From Desulfosarcinaceae bacterium (GTDB lineage: Bacteria > Desulfobacterota > Desulfobacteria > Desulfobacterales > Desulfosarcinaceae), in NCBI GenBank assembly GCA_030066015.1, contig JASJCL010000007.1, positions 1 through 64,000 on the forward strand: a stretch of 64,000 nucleotides of DNA. The letters run 5' to 3'. A program made the translations under genes and the position numbers. Under the pieces are notes generated by a model that saw nothing but the letters and a program-made list of their open reading frames with translations, was not told the origin of the DNA and made no database searches. The first letter of the stretch is position 1. The number at the start of each line of letters is the position of its first letter. Positions 35,743 through 46,323 of the stretch are shown here, piece after piece.

Positions 35743-37329
35743 ATGCTGCAAGCACACCCTAAAACGGTTTTATTGGTAGGGTACCAAGACCAAGGTAATC
35801 TTGGTCTTGGTTACCTTGCTGCAGTCCTGAAAGCCAGTGGTTACGACGCCCTGTTTATCGATTTTAAGCAAGGCCCTGCCGTATTACAGCAGACCATCAG
35901 CGCAAAAGCCCCAATTCTGGTGGGCCTCTCACTCATATTTCAACACTTCTTTCATCAGTTCGCTGAATTGGCTCAATATCTTAGGCGTCACGGGTATGGC
36001 GGCCACCTGACTATCGGAGGGCACTACTCCAGTCTAAGGTATGAGCGTGTGCTAAGCGACATCCCCGAGTTAGATAGTGCCGTTCTCTTTGAAGGCGAAT
36101 ACACGTTGCTGGAGCTGGTACACCGTCTCGCAAATGGCAATGATTGGCAGGCGATCCAGGGAATAGCCTATCGCACGGGTTCAGAGATTATTTGTAATCC
36201 CTTGAGACCCCTAATCGAAGATCTCGATACACTGCCGTTTCCCTTGAGGCCTAACGAACCGGATCAAACCTTGGCGCAGGTAACTGTTCCACTGGCCGCA
36301 ACGCGCGGCTGTATTCACCGTTGTGCATTTTGTTCGATCCGAGAGTTTTATACGCGCGTACCCGGAAAAAAAGTCAGAAGGCGCTCCCCACAAAATGTAG
36401 TGGATGAAATGAAGTCGCTCCATACCCAGCGGCGAGCACGCATATTTCTGTTCCAAGATGATGATTTCCCCGTGGCAGGGAAGGGCGGTCGCGCGTGGGT
36501 GAACAAATTCATAAAAGCGTTGAAGGATCAGAATCTCTTTGGCCGCATAATTTGGAAAATTAGCTGCCGTGTAGATGAGATTGATCCGAAGTTATTTGCG
36601 CGTATGAAAACCGCCGGGCTTTATTTAGTCTACCTGGGCATCGAATCGGGAAACCCAAATGGGCTCAAAATCTTGGGGAAGGGCGCTGGGGTCGAAGACA
36701 GCATGCGGGCTGTATCAACGCTAAAAGAATTGGACCTTCTTTTCGGTTACGGCTTTATGATGTTTGATCCGGGAAGCCGGTTCGAGACAGTACGAGCGAA
36801 TTCAGCCTTTCTTCGAGAATTGTTGGCCGATGGGTCGGCAGCCGTCAATTATTGTAAGATGCTGCCTTATGCCGGTACGCCCATCGCAAAGGATCTTGCC
36901 CTGACTGGCCGTTTGGCTGGCACCGATCACCTGCCCGACTACAGATTCGAGGAGCCCGAGCTGAATACCTGCTACAGCTACCTCCTGAGACTCCTCGACG
37001 ATTGGGTGCACGATCGCGAAAGCGTGTCCCAACACATTAACCTTTTATGGCACGAATTGGCGGTTATAAAAGCCCTGTTTCCACATCTGGAAGGACAAAG
37101 GCGCTACGAAGCCGAGCTTCGCGAAAGCACATACAATTGCAATGATACTATTTTAAGCGCTCTTGAATTGACACTATCGGACTTTGAAAATGGAGACAGG
37201 CCAACCCTTGCCGTATCCGATCTCGCATATCAAGCCACTCAGGCAATCAGGCATCTACTCGTCCGTAGAGATCGTTTTATCCATCATAACCAAGAGCGTC
37301 TTATGGCCACCATTCAACACAGTGCTTGA
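35743..37329 (+). CDS. B12-binding-domain radical SAM enzyme
   Basis: A 528-residue protein of the COG1032 type. The N-terminal cobalamin-binding-like domain (VLLVGYQDQGNLGLGYLAAV) is followed by the radical SAM barrel with the 4Fe-4S motif CIHRCAFCS (C-x3-C-x2-C), and later YLGIESGNPNGLKILGKG. Such enzymes methylate unactivated carbons or remodel tetrapyrroles, lipids and peptides. The ATG at 35743 or a GTG at 35734 may start it; neither has a strong ribosome site. It directly follows the 70-aa gene and probably acts with it. Confidence 0.88.
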   Translation: MLQAHPKTVLLVGYQDQGNLGLGYLAAVLKASGYDALFIDFKQGPAVLQQTISAKAPILVGLSLIFQHFFHQFAELAQYLRRHGYGGHLTIGGHYSSLRYERVLSDIPELDSAVLFEGEYTLLELVHRLANGNDWQAIQGIAYRTGSEIICNPLRPLIEDLDTLPFPLRPNEPDQTLAQVTVPLAATRGCIHRCAFCSIREFYTRVPGKKVRRRSPQNVVDEMKSLHTQRRARIFLFQDDDFPVAGKGGRAWVNKFIKALKDQNLFGRIIWKISCRVDEIDPKLFARMKTAGLYLVYLGIESGNPNGLKILGKGAGVEDSMRAVSTLKELDLLFGYGFMMFDPGSRFETVRANSAFLRELLADGSAAVNYCKMLPYAGTPIAKDLALTGRLAGTDHLPDYRFEEPELNTCYSYLLRLLDDWVHDRESVSQHINLLWHELAVIKALFPHLEGQRRYEAELRESTYNCNDTILSALELTLSDFENGDRPTLAVSDLAYQATQAIRHLLVRRDRFIHHNQERLMATIQHSA

Positions 37330-37513
37330 GAATTGTCCTTAGTCAAAGAACAATCAGCCTGTTTTGGTGCTACACGCGTATTCCAAATGAGGATGAAGTA
37401 ACCTCCTGCATCTAAATTTCCGATTTATTGCTAAGATTTTGGTCTATGAATGAAAATTATTGCTTTTTATCATCGTCAAATTAGTCGAATTTGAGTAAAT
37501 AAATAGGAGGGAA

Positions 37514-38500
37514 ATGATGGACACTGAATTTCACTATTACATAACAGGAATCATCGCCCATGCTACAGGGTTCACTCAAAAAGATGCCGCCTTGATCGCA
37601 TGGGCAAGTGAGTTTACTGATGAAAACGATGATGTAGTTAAGGTCCAGCATCGCGACACCAACGTATTTTATGAAAACTACATCTCCCAAACCATGAACA
37701 TTCTGAAACCAAAGCGCAAGTTGATGCGGATCTATCCTGTATTTCATTTCGTTCCAGGTGAGCCGGATTACCCGCTAGCAAATAGAACAGATGGAAAGAT
37801 GCACATTCTAAATACAACACCAAACGGCGGTCTGGCCCGAGAGTGGTTGGATGAAGCACTCAAAGTGACCTCTGAAACCCGTCTGTATCGCATCGGGATC
37901 GCCACTCATGCGTATGCTGATACCTGGGCGCATCAGAACTTCGTAGGTTGGTATGACTATTATAATAATATCTCGCTGGATCCAAAGCCGGATATTGGCC
38001 ACGCTGATGCAGAACATCACCCCGACTGGGTGGCTCACCGATGGGACGACAGCCGATTAGTAAATGGTGAGCTTAGCAATACCGAGCGATTTCTTGACGC
38101 CGCAGAATACATATATAATCGTTATCGACTTCACTTGGAATCCCGGGGAGTTTCGGAACGAAAATCATGGGAAGAACTGCGCCGTGATCTCTACCAGGCG
38201 ATGGGATACGATTACTCAGGCTGCTTTAAGTGTGATGAGGACAAGCGAATTCAAGCCTATAAAAAATTGGCGCCTTGGCTGAGAAAATTTGATAAAAACA
38301 AGTGGAAAAAAAACGCAATGGAAGGTAACCTATTTGAACTATTAAGTGATGGTTGTTGGAACGTGTGGCGAGAAGATATCGACTATCAAAAGACTGATTG
38401 GTACCGTTTCCAGGAAGCAGTCAAGGAGCATCAGGCCTTGGCAATGAAACAACTTGAGCCATTGTATAAAAAAATGGATGTCGAGCTGCGAAAATATTGA
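37514..38500 (+). CDS. DUF6765-family protein
   Basis: A 328-residue cytoplasmic protein rich in His and Trp. The spaced histidines in EFHYYITGIIAHATGF and GIATHAYADTWAHQNFVGW fit DUF6765 and recall the metal-binding helices of zinc-dependent phospholipase C. DAEHHPDWVAHRWDDSRL adds more possible ligands. No signal peptide is present, which differs from phospholipase C. GGAGGG precedes the double ATG at 37514. The function is unproven. It is 184 nt after the radical SAM gene. Confidence 0.75.
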   Translation: MMDTEFHYYITGIIAHATGFTQKDAALIAWASEFTDENDDVVKVQHRDTNVFYENYISQTMNILKPKRKLMRIYPVFHFVPGEPDYPLANRTDGKMHILNTTPNGGLAREWLDEALKVTSETRLYRIGIATHAYADTWAHQNFVGWYDYYNNISLDPKPDIGHADAEHHPDWVAHRWDDSRLVNGELSNTERFLDAAEYIYNRYRLHLESRGVSERKSWEELRRDLYQAMGYDYSGCFKCDEDKRIQAYKKLAPWLRKFDKNKWKKNAMEGNLFELLSDGCWNVWREDIDYQKTDWYRFQEAVKEHQALAMKQLEPLYKKMDVELRKY

Positions 38501-38854
38501 TAGGGCATTTAAGTTAATTGTGAATTAATATCCTATTTACTAAAGGGTCTTGATTTGAGGCTTTTTCTAATGAGCCTTATTGAAACCATACCAAGTAGGC
38601 TGTATTCATGACGGTGACTCTGTAGGTATGAGCCAGTCTCTCATAACACGTGACAACATGACATCAATTCCATAAACTGTAGGAATATAAACTACATCAG
38701 GTAGTTAAGATTCTATTCTAGAATTGCACCATTTGATAAGCAATTAATATAGAAAAAAAGAAATCATTCGAATCATTGCCGGAAATAGCCGCAACTACGA
38801 CGCAAGATACCATCGGTTTGCGGAGCTGTTACTCTAAGGAGCAACGAAAAACCC
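38501..38854. other. AT-rich intergenic region
   Basis: About 350 nt. GGCTTTTTCTAATGAGCC near 38553-38573 could form a weak hairpin followed by TTATT, perhaps ending the DUF6765 transcript. No open frame with a ribosome site was found. It also holds the promoter of the phosphatase gene. Confidence 0.45.
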
Positions 38855-40297
38855 GTGGTTTTCGATAGAGAAGAAATTACCCGGCTACGGCAAAAAAATG
38901 CCGTTTTTCAGGCACTGGCCACACTCTTCGAGGACTTCATCCAGTTGGCCGGCACCCCCCATCGACCGGAAGTGATCAATGGCCTGTTACAGAAAGTGGT
39001 CGAGGTGAGTACAGAACTCACCGGTGCCGAGCATGGCAGCCTCTTTCTGCTGGATCGATCGGGAATGGTCACCGAAAGTCTGCTGGCGCGGGGACACCTT
39101 TCGCCCAAAGAAAAAGCGACCATTGTTGACACGGTTTTGGATAAAGGACTCGCCGGATGGGTGCGGCGCAACCAACAGATCGGTTTGGTGGATGATACCG
39201 CCACCGATGAGCGCTGGCTGACCGTTCCCAATCAGCCGTTTACGGCGCGCTCTGCTCTGTCGGTCCCCATCGTAAGCGCCGAACGCCCTTTGGCCATCTT
39301 AACGCTGATGCACTCTCAACCGCGCCATTTTACATCGGATGTCGCCGAATTAATGCGCCTAACCGCCAGCCAATTGGCACTGGTATTAGAGAATGCCAAC
39401 CTTTTTTCGCGCCTGGACCAATCTCTGGCCTCTTTGGCCAAGGCCAAGCATGAGATTGAACTATACTCTAATGCGCTCGACAACCAGCTGGAAAAAGGAC
39501 GCCAGATACAGAAAGACTTCCTACCGTTTCGACTTCCGGCGCTGCAGCAGTGGGAGATCAAGGCCTTTTTTCACCCCGCCTGGCAAGTGGCCGGTGACTT
39601 CTACGATGTTTTCACGCTTCCAAGCGGCCACATCGGCCTGGTGATGGCAGATGTTTGCGATAAGGGCGTCGGCTCTGCCCTTTTCATGGCGTTGTTCCGG
39701 AGTCTGATCCGCTTATTCTCGGGTCAGGCGCAACTAAGCCGTATGGCCATCGATACTGAGAAACAGGTTGTGGGCGGTGAAGCGTTGGCCTCCCCGGCGC
39801 GCCAAAGCGACCATCTCTATGCCCTTCGAACCATTGCCCTGACCAATGATTATATCGCCCAGGAACATGCTCGCATGTGCATGTTTGCGACGGTCTTCTT
39901 CGGGGTTCTCGACCCCCGTATCGGTACCCTTTATTACATCAACGCTGGACACGAGCCTGTTTATCTCATTGACAGCAACGGCATCAAAGCGACCTATTCC
40001 ACGACCGGGCCGGCCGTGGGCCTGGCCCCAAGAATGACCTTTCACTACGAACTAGTCCAGATGGATCCCGGAGACATCCTGTTTGCATATACCGATGGCG
40101 TCACCGAGGCGCGCTCCCCGGAGGGCGAGCTGTTTTCCAAAGGCCGGCTGACAAAGCTCATCAGCATCCCATCCACTAGTGTCGCCGAACTCATCCGACA
40201 GGTCCAAGAAGCGCTCTTCAACCACATCGGAATAGCGGCCCAGGACGATGATATTACCCTCCTGGCCATTCAACGCGTGGAGGCAATGACCCATTAA
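38855..40297 (+). CDS. GAF-domain SpoIIE/PP2C-type serine phosphatase
   Basis: A 480-residue protein. The N-terminal GAF domain (about residues 30-180) is followed by a coiled-coil linker (LAKAKHEIELYSNALDNQLE). The SpoIIE phosphatase domain has the metal-binding VAGDFYDVF, VMADVCDKGVG, INAGHEP and YTDGVTEA. It would dephosphorylate an anti-sigma-antagonist-like protein after a signal reaches GAF. The GTG at 38855 is 13 nt from AAGGAG, rather far, so a slightly different start is possible. The cyclase gene begins 57 nt later on the same strand. Confidence 0.9.
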   Translation: MVFDREEITRLRQKNAVFQALATLFEDFIQLAGTPHRPEVINGLLQKVVEVSTELTGAEHGSLFLLDRSGMVTESLLARGHLSPKEKATIVDTVLDKGLAGWVRRNQQIGLVDDTATDERWLTVPNQPFTARSALSVPIVSAERPLAILTLMHSQPRHFTSDVAELMRLTASQLALVLENANLFSRLDQSLASLAKAKHEIELYSNALDNQLEKGRQIQKDFLPFRLPALQQWEIKAFFHPAWQVAGDFYDVFTLPSGHIGLVMADVCDKGVGSALFMALFRSLIRLFSGQAQLSRMAIDTEKQVVGGEALASPARQSDHLYALRTIALTNDYIAQEHARMCMFATVFFGVLDPRIGTLYYINAGHEPVYLIDSNGIKATYSTTGPAVGLAPRMTFHYELVQMDPGDILFAYTDGVTEARSPEGELFSKGRLTKLISIPSTSVAELIRQVQEALFNHIGIAAQDDDITLLAIQRVEAMTH

Positions 40298-40354
40298 GGG
40301 GACGTGTGCTGTACAATCCGCGGCAGTCGATTATGGCTCAGATCGAGGTGCAAA

Positions 40355-42625
40355 ATGGTTGATACCCGTATGCAACGCAAGCTGCGCGCCATATTCAGTG
40401 CCGATGTCAAAGGCTATAGCAAATTGATGGGCGATGATGACGAGCACACCATTAACACCATTTCCGCATACCGAAAAATCATGGCCGAACGGATAGCGGC
40501 CCATCAGGGCCGGGTCGTGGATGCGCCCGGTGATAACGTCTTGGCTGAATTTAGCGGGGCACTGAATGCCGTCGTTTGTGCCGTTGAGATCCAGAAGGAA
40601 CTGGAGAATCAAAACAGCAGCTTGCCCGAAGACCGGCGAATGGATTTTCGTATCGGCATCAATTTGGGAGATATCGTTCATCGGAAGGACCGGATCTATG
40701 GCGACGGTGTAAACGTTGCCGCCAGGATTGAGAGCTTGGCGGATCCAGGCGGCATTTGTATTTCCAGGGGGATTTTCGATCAGGTAAAACACAAGGTCCA
40801 ACAGGGATTTGAATATCTGGGAGAACATTCGGTTAAGAATGTTGCCGAACCGATTAGGATCTATCGATTGTTATTGGCATCGGAATTTGAGGGCAGGATC
40901 ATTGGAGAACCGGCTACCAAATCCTCAATCAAGAAACCCGCTACAATTGCAATCGGACTAATTCTATTTTTAAGTCTCGCAATACTTCTGATGTTTTATC
41001 CGCGGCCGCCAACAATTGATCCTGCTTCACTTGGTAAAATGGCGTTTCCATTGCCAGAAAAACCGTCCATTGCGGTCCTACCTTTTGACAACATGAGTGA
41101 CGACCCCAAGCAAGAGTATCTCAGCGACGGAATATCAGAAGAGATTATCAGCAGCCTCTCCAAGACGGATCAGTTATTTGTTATCGCCCGCAACTCGTCG
41201 TTTACCTACAAGGGAAAGCCGGTCAAGGTGAAACAGGTCGCTGAGGAACTGGGTGTGCGCTATGTTTTAGAGGGCAGCATCCGGAAATCTGAAGAACGCG
41301 TGAGGATTACTGCTCAGTTGATTGATGCTTTATCTGGCCACCATCTTTGGGCAGAACGCTATGACCGTGAACTTACGGAAATTTTTACATTACAAGATGA
41401 CATAACAAAAGAGATAGTGACAGCATTACGAATCAAGCTCACTCAAGGCGAGCAGGCTCGAATTTGGGGCCAAAAATCCGACAACCTGGACCTTCTGCTG
41501 AAGCGAATGGAAGCGGTTTCTTTATGGAATAAAGGAACAAGAGAAGCCATGGTGGAATTTGGTCGAATAGCAAACGAATATATAGATACTGCGCCCGAAG
41601 ATGCGTATGGATATAGAACTCTAGCTTGGTACCATTGGTTTTTTGCGATGTATGGCGACTCACCTTTGGAACACGGCAGAAAAGCTTATGAGGCGGCTCA
41701 GAAGGCTCTGTCCATTGATGAGTCTGACGCAAATTCGCATTCATTATTGGGCGGGATATATCTAATGATGCGGCAGCATGAAAAAGCGATCGCTGAAGGG
41801 AAAATCGCTATATCTTTGAATCCAAACGGTGCTTTCGATTATGGAATTTTAGGCTTGACGATGAGTTATGCAGGTAAGGTAAAGGAGGGTATCTATCATT
41901 TGAAAAAAGCGATTCGCCTTGACCCATTCCCTGAAAACTACCATTACCTGAACTTAGGTCGTTGCTATCTACTAAACGGGCAATATGAGGAATCACTTGA
42001 GCAATATAAAAAGGCGCTCCATCTGGCTCCTGACAATATGCTTTCTCAAATAGGCATCACGGCTGTTTACAGTTTAATGGGTCGTGATGAGGAAGCTCGT
42101 CGAGAAGCAAAAAAAATCTTAGAAATAAATCCTGGTTGGACTGTCGAGGATGTTACAAAGGCGCCATTTAAAAACCAGGATGATGCACAACTATTTATGG
42201 ATGCGCTGCGTAAAGCTGGGCTTCCTGAAAAACAACTGATTGGCAGGCAAGATAAGGCGTTTATTAAGAACCGTTCCAATTCTACGGAAAGATTCAGTAA
42301 TACGGGCGTTATCGATTTGTCTGGAGAATGGGACGCCATTTACGACAGTAAATTCTTGGGTGTCAGTAATGACATTATAAAAATTACCCAGAATGGTGAT
42401 GACTTTATTGGTATCAAACTTATGGGAAGCAAATGGGTTCCGAAGGGGAGTGAAACGATAAAAGGGAAATTGGAAAAGAATAGGATCAAATCGATTTATC
42501 TAAAAACTGGTCAGGGATGGGGACCTGCGAAAGGCCAATTAAACAAAGAAGGCGATGAAATTGCTTTAGAACAACATCTTGATGCCTTTGGCATTACAAT
42601 CGATGTCACATTAACCAGGAAATAG
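40355..42625 (+). CDS. Class III adenylate/guanylate cyclase with TolB-like and TPR domains
   Basis: A 756-residue protein. The N-terminal cyclase domain has the metal Asp in IFSADVKGYSKLM and a second metal site in FRIGINLGDIVH, then YGDGVNVAARIE. A single transmembrane helix lies near residue 200 (IAIGLILFLSLAILLMF). The TolB/FlgO-like domain (IAVLPFDNMSDDPKQEYLSD) is followed by TPR repeats and a beta-rich C-terminal tail. This is a common signalling layout in Desulfobacterota and rhizobia. The ATG at 40355 follows GAGGTG. It likely forms a unit with the upstream phosphatase. Confidence 0.9.
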   Translation: MVDTRMQRKLRAIFSADVKGYSKLMGDDDEHTINTISAYRKIMAERIAAHQGRVVDAPGDNVLAEFSGALNAVVCAVEIQKELENQNSSLPEDRRMDFRIGINLGDIVHRKDRIYGDGVNVAARIESLADPGGICISRGIFDQVKHKVQQGFEYLGEHSVKNVAEPIRIYRLLLASEFEGRIIGEPATKSSIKKPATIAIGLILFLSLAILLMFYPRPPTIDPASLGKMAFPLPEKPSIAVLPFDNMSDDPKQEYLSDGISEEIISSLSKTDQLFVIARNSSFTYKGKPVKVKQVAEELGVRYVLEGSIRKSEERVRITAQLIDALSGHHLWAERYDRELTEIFTLQDDITKEIVTALRIKLTQGEQARIWGQKSDNLDLLLKRMEAVSLWNKGTREAMVEFGRIANEYIDTAPEDAYGYRTLAWYHWFFAMYGDSPLEHGRKAYEAAQKALSIDESDANSHSLLGGIYLMMRQHEKAIAEGKIAISLNPNGAFDYGILGLTMSYAGKVKEGIYHLKKAIRLDPFPENYHYLNLGRCYLLNGQYEESLEQYKKALHLAPDNMLSQIGITAVYSLMGRDEEARREAKKILEINPGWTVEDVTKAPFKNQDDAQLFMDALRKAGLPEKQLIGRQDKAFIKNRSNSTERFSNTGVIDLSGEWDAIYDSKFLGVSNDIIKITQNGDDFIGIKLMGSKWVPKGSETIKGKLEKNRIKSIYLKTGQGWGPAKGQLNKEGDEIALEQHLDAFGITIDVTLTRK

Positions 42626-42824
42626 AAATCCTTTTTGATCTGGGATTTAGATTTTATCCTTCTATCCAACTCTGGCAAGATATTTTCACAGAAGGCAGCT
42701 TTAACTTTTCATCATTCACCAAAAAAATAAAAGTCGACCTAAAAAAATGAACAAAATTGAACATCATTCCTACTCATAATTTTATACATAAGCATTGCAG
42801 TTTCAGCCAAGTATGAGGCATCAT

Positions 42825-45800
42825 ATGAAATGCCAAGATTGCGGGGATGAGAACCGTAAAACAGCTGTTTTTTGTAGTGAGTGTGGTCATAAATTTGAGC
42901 AGATATGCCCCGAATGTAATCATTCGAACAGATTAGACGCAAAATTTTGTGACCATTGTGGCCTTAATCTGAAAACACCTCAAGAACCTATTCCAATTAG
43001 CTACGATCACCCCCAATCCTATACGCCAAAACACCTGTCCGAAAAGATTCTCACCACGCGCAGTTCCATAGAGGGTGAGCGTAAATTGGTAACCGTCCTA
43101 TTTGCTGATGTGGCGGATTACACGACCTTTTCCGAGAAACTCGATCCTGAGGAGGTCCATCAGATTATGGATGGGTGTTTCAAGATCCTGATGGATGAGA
43201 TCCATCAATTTGAGGGCACCATCAATCAATTCACCGGCGATGGTGTCATGGCCCTTTTTGGCGCACCGGTGGCCCATGAAGACCATGCCCAAAGGGCCTG
43301 TTACGCGGCCCTGTCTATTCAAGACGCCCTGCAGACATATGGTGACAAAATAAAGCGGGATACAGGCATAACGTTTAAGATGCGCATCGGCCTCAACTCA
43401 GGGCCGGTGATCGTGGGCGTCATCGGAAACGATTTGAGGATGGATTACACGGCCGTTGGGGATACAACCAACCTGGGCGCCAGGATGGAGGACATGGCCG
43501 GACCGGGCACTGTGCTCCTATCCGCGAATACCCACAAGCTGGTAAGGGATTTCTTTGAATTTGAATCCCTGGGACCAATCGCGGTGAAAGGTAAACGAGA
43601 GCCTCAGGAGGCCTTTAGATTGATCAAGGCCAGTGAGGTGGAGACCCGTATCGGAGCTTCGGTGGCCAAGGGCTTGACCCGCTTTGTGGGCCGCAAGAAT
43701 TCCATGGCCACCCTGGTGAATGCCTTTGAAAAGACAACATCAGGGTCAGGGCAGGTGGTCGGACTGGTGGGCGAGGCCGGGGTGGGCAAATCGCGGCTGT
43801 TGGTAGAGATGCGCAACCGGCTGCCGCAAGGTAAATACAACTATCTTGAAGGTCATTGCCTCCACTACGGCGGTTCCATGGCCTATCTGCCGGTGCAGCA
43901 TATCTTGAGGACCTATTTTGGTATCAAGGAAGGGGAGCGAGCGGCTCTGATCAAGAAAAAAATGGAAACGAAAATCCTTGGTCTGGATGAGAATCTGAGG
44001 GGCGTTATCCCCCCCCTCAGTCGCTGTTGTCGCTGCCAGTGGATGATGACGCTTTTACCAAGCTCGAACCCAAAGAGAAAAGAGAGCGGACCTTTGAGGC
44101 CCTAAGGGACATGCTCATCAGGGGCAGTCAGGAAAGACCGCTGGTTTTGGTCGTGGAGGACCTTCACTGGATCGACAACACCACGGAGGCGTTTTTGACC
44201 TATTTTATGGGCTGGCTGGCCAACACGCCTATCTTGCTGATCCTGCTCTATCGTCCCGAATATGTCCACCAATGGGGTAGCAAGTCCTTTTATACAAAAG
44301 TCGGCCTCGATCAACTGGGGATGACCTCCAGCAATGAACTGATCAAGGGCATCCTGGAGGAGGGTGAAGCGGCTCCGGAGCTCATAGCGCTAATCTACAA
44401 TCGTGCGGCCGGCAATCCGCTGTTTATGGAGGAATTCACCTATACCCTAATAGAAAACGGCTCCATTGAGAAAAAAAACGAGAGATATGTTTTAAGCGGA
44501 AAAGCCTCGGACATTCAGATCCCTGACACCATTCAGGGGATCATTGCGGCCCGGCTCGATCGGCTGGAGGAAAATCTCAAGCGGACCATGCAGGTGGCAT
44601 CCGTGATCGGCAGGGATTTCGCTTTTCGGATCCTCCAGACTATCACCGGAATGAAAGAGGAACTCAAATCCTATCTGCTCAACCTCCAGGGACTGGAATT
44701 TATCTATGAAAAGAACCTATTTCCGGAGCTGGAATATATCTTCAAGCATGCCCTTACCCAGGAGGTCGCCTATAACAGCCTGCTTTTAAATAGAAGAAGG
44801 GAGATCCACGCTGAGATCGGAAGGGCCATCGAGGAACTCTACGTCGAGAGATTGGAAGTGTTCTACGAAATGCTGGCCTATCACTATTCCAAAAGCGACA
44901 GACGTGAAAAAGCCTTGCGATATTCCAGGTTAGCAGGGGAAAAGGCACACGGAAATTATTCGCATCAGGAGGCCTTTGATTTTTACAAAAACGCCATAGA
45001 TCAGCTCAACAAAATGCCCGAATCCACTGAGAACAATAGGAAAAAGATGGAGGTTCTCCGTTCACTGGGAGGGACTTTGCTATTATTAGGTTTTCCCAAT
45101 GACGCCCTAAATATGCTCCAAGAAGGAGAGCGGTTTTCAAAAGAGCTGGGGGATGAATGGCATCTGGCAAGGTTCTATAGCCTAATTGGTCATTATTATT
45201 CTTGTAAAGGCGATCCTCAATTGGGGATGAAGTATACAGAGGCTGCCTTAAAAGAGGCCCGAAAGAACCAGGACCTTGAATTGATGGTACCGCTCGCATT
45301 TGGTCTTATCAATTCTTACGCACCATCAGGGGAATATTACAAAATAGCCGATATGGCACCGGAGGTCATTGATCTGATTGAAAAGATGGATAGAGTATCT
45401 GATTTTTTTTACATGTCATCGAACGCGTATTCAATGCTCTGTGGGATTTGTGGTCAGGCCATGTATTCTTTAGGTGCCTTTGATGAAGGAGGGCATTTAT
45501 TGGAAAAGGCGCTTGAAAATGCGACCAATATGAATGATCAGATAGCTTTGGGACAGGTTGAACTGATTTACGGCAGTTTATACCGTGTTAAAGGGGACTG
45601 GAAAACGTCAAAAGAACATTTTGAAAAAAGTATCAAGCACAGCGAAGAATCGAAATTCGCGTTTCATTCCGCCCTGTCTTACAGCGGCCTGGGATATGTA
45701 TGCGCCATGCTCGGAGATTATGAGATCGGCAAAAAACATGCGGAAAAGGGGCTTAAGATCCACCGTAACAGTGGTTATGAGATGTATTTATCCCTGGCGC

Positions 45801-46189
45801 ATTATTTTTTAAGTCTGATTCACCTGCATTCTGGCGAGATAAAAGATGCCCGGAACTATGCAGAAGAGGCATTGAGGTTGTCCCAAAAGAACAATGAAAA
45901 GTTTGTAGAGGCGTATTCTTGGCTCCTCTTGGGGAGAATAGCTTTGGATACAACGCCCCTTCAATTCGATAAGGCCGAGGAGCGTATCCTATAAGGCATC
46001 GAGATTGGTAGGAAATTGAAGACGATAATAATATACTCTTTGGGGTATCTGTTTCTGGGTCAGCTATATCTAAATGCAGATCAAAAGGAAAAGGCCAGAA
46101 GAAACATCCAGAAGGCGAATGGAATGTTCCGGGAGATGGGAATGGATTATTGGTGGGGTAGAGCACAGGCGCTTTTGGAACAGCTATAG
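42825..46189 (+). pseudogene. Cyclase / AAA-type ATPase / TPR regulator broken by a frameshift and a stop
   Basis: Three parts line up as one gene. The first part (from ATG 42825) has two zinc ribbons (CQDCGDENRKTAVFCSECG), a class III cyclase domain (VLFADVADYTTFSEKL) and Walker A GEAGVGKS. The frame then shifts at a run of eight Cs (44009-44016). The second part continues SLLSLPVDDDAFTKLEPKEK, LVLVVEDLHWIDN and TPR repeats. At 45992-45994 a TAA follows EERIL, yet the same frame continues with GIEIGRKLKTIIIYSLGYLF to a TAG at 46187-46189. Two separate lesions favour a decayed gene; the C8 run could also be a sequencing error or a slippery site. Confidence 0.8.
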
Positions 46190-46323
46190 ATGTTTCTGCT
46201 GTCAATCTCACATCACGGGAGAAAGAGGGACACAGGTTCCTTGAGGATCACCAACTCTGTCCAATTCGGCCCTGATGGCAAATATATACATTCCGATCTC
46301 TGAAAACACCCAAAAACTTGCAA

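Noticed and set aside
45992-45994. In-frame stop of the TPR gene as selenocysteine
   Set aside because: The codon is TAA, not TGA, and the position is not a cysteine-like site; the gene also has a frameshift upstream.
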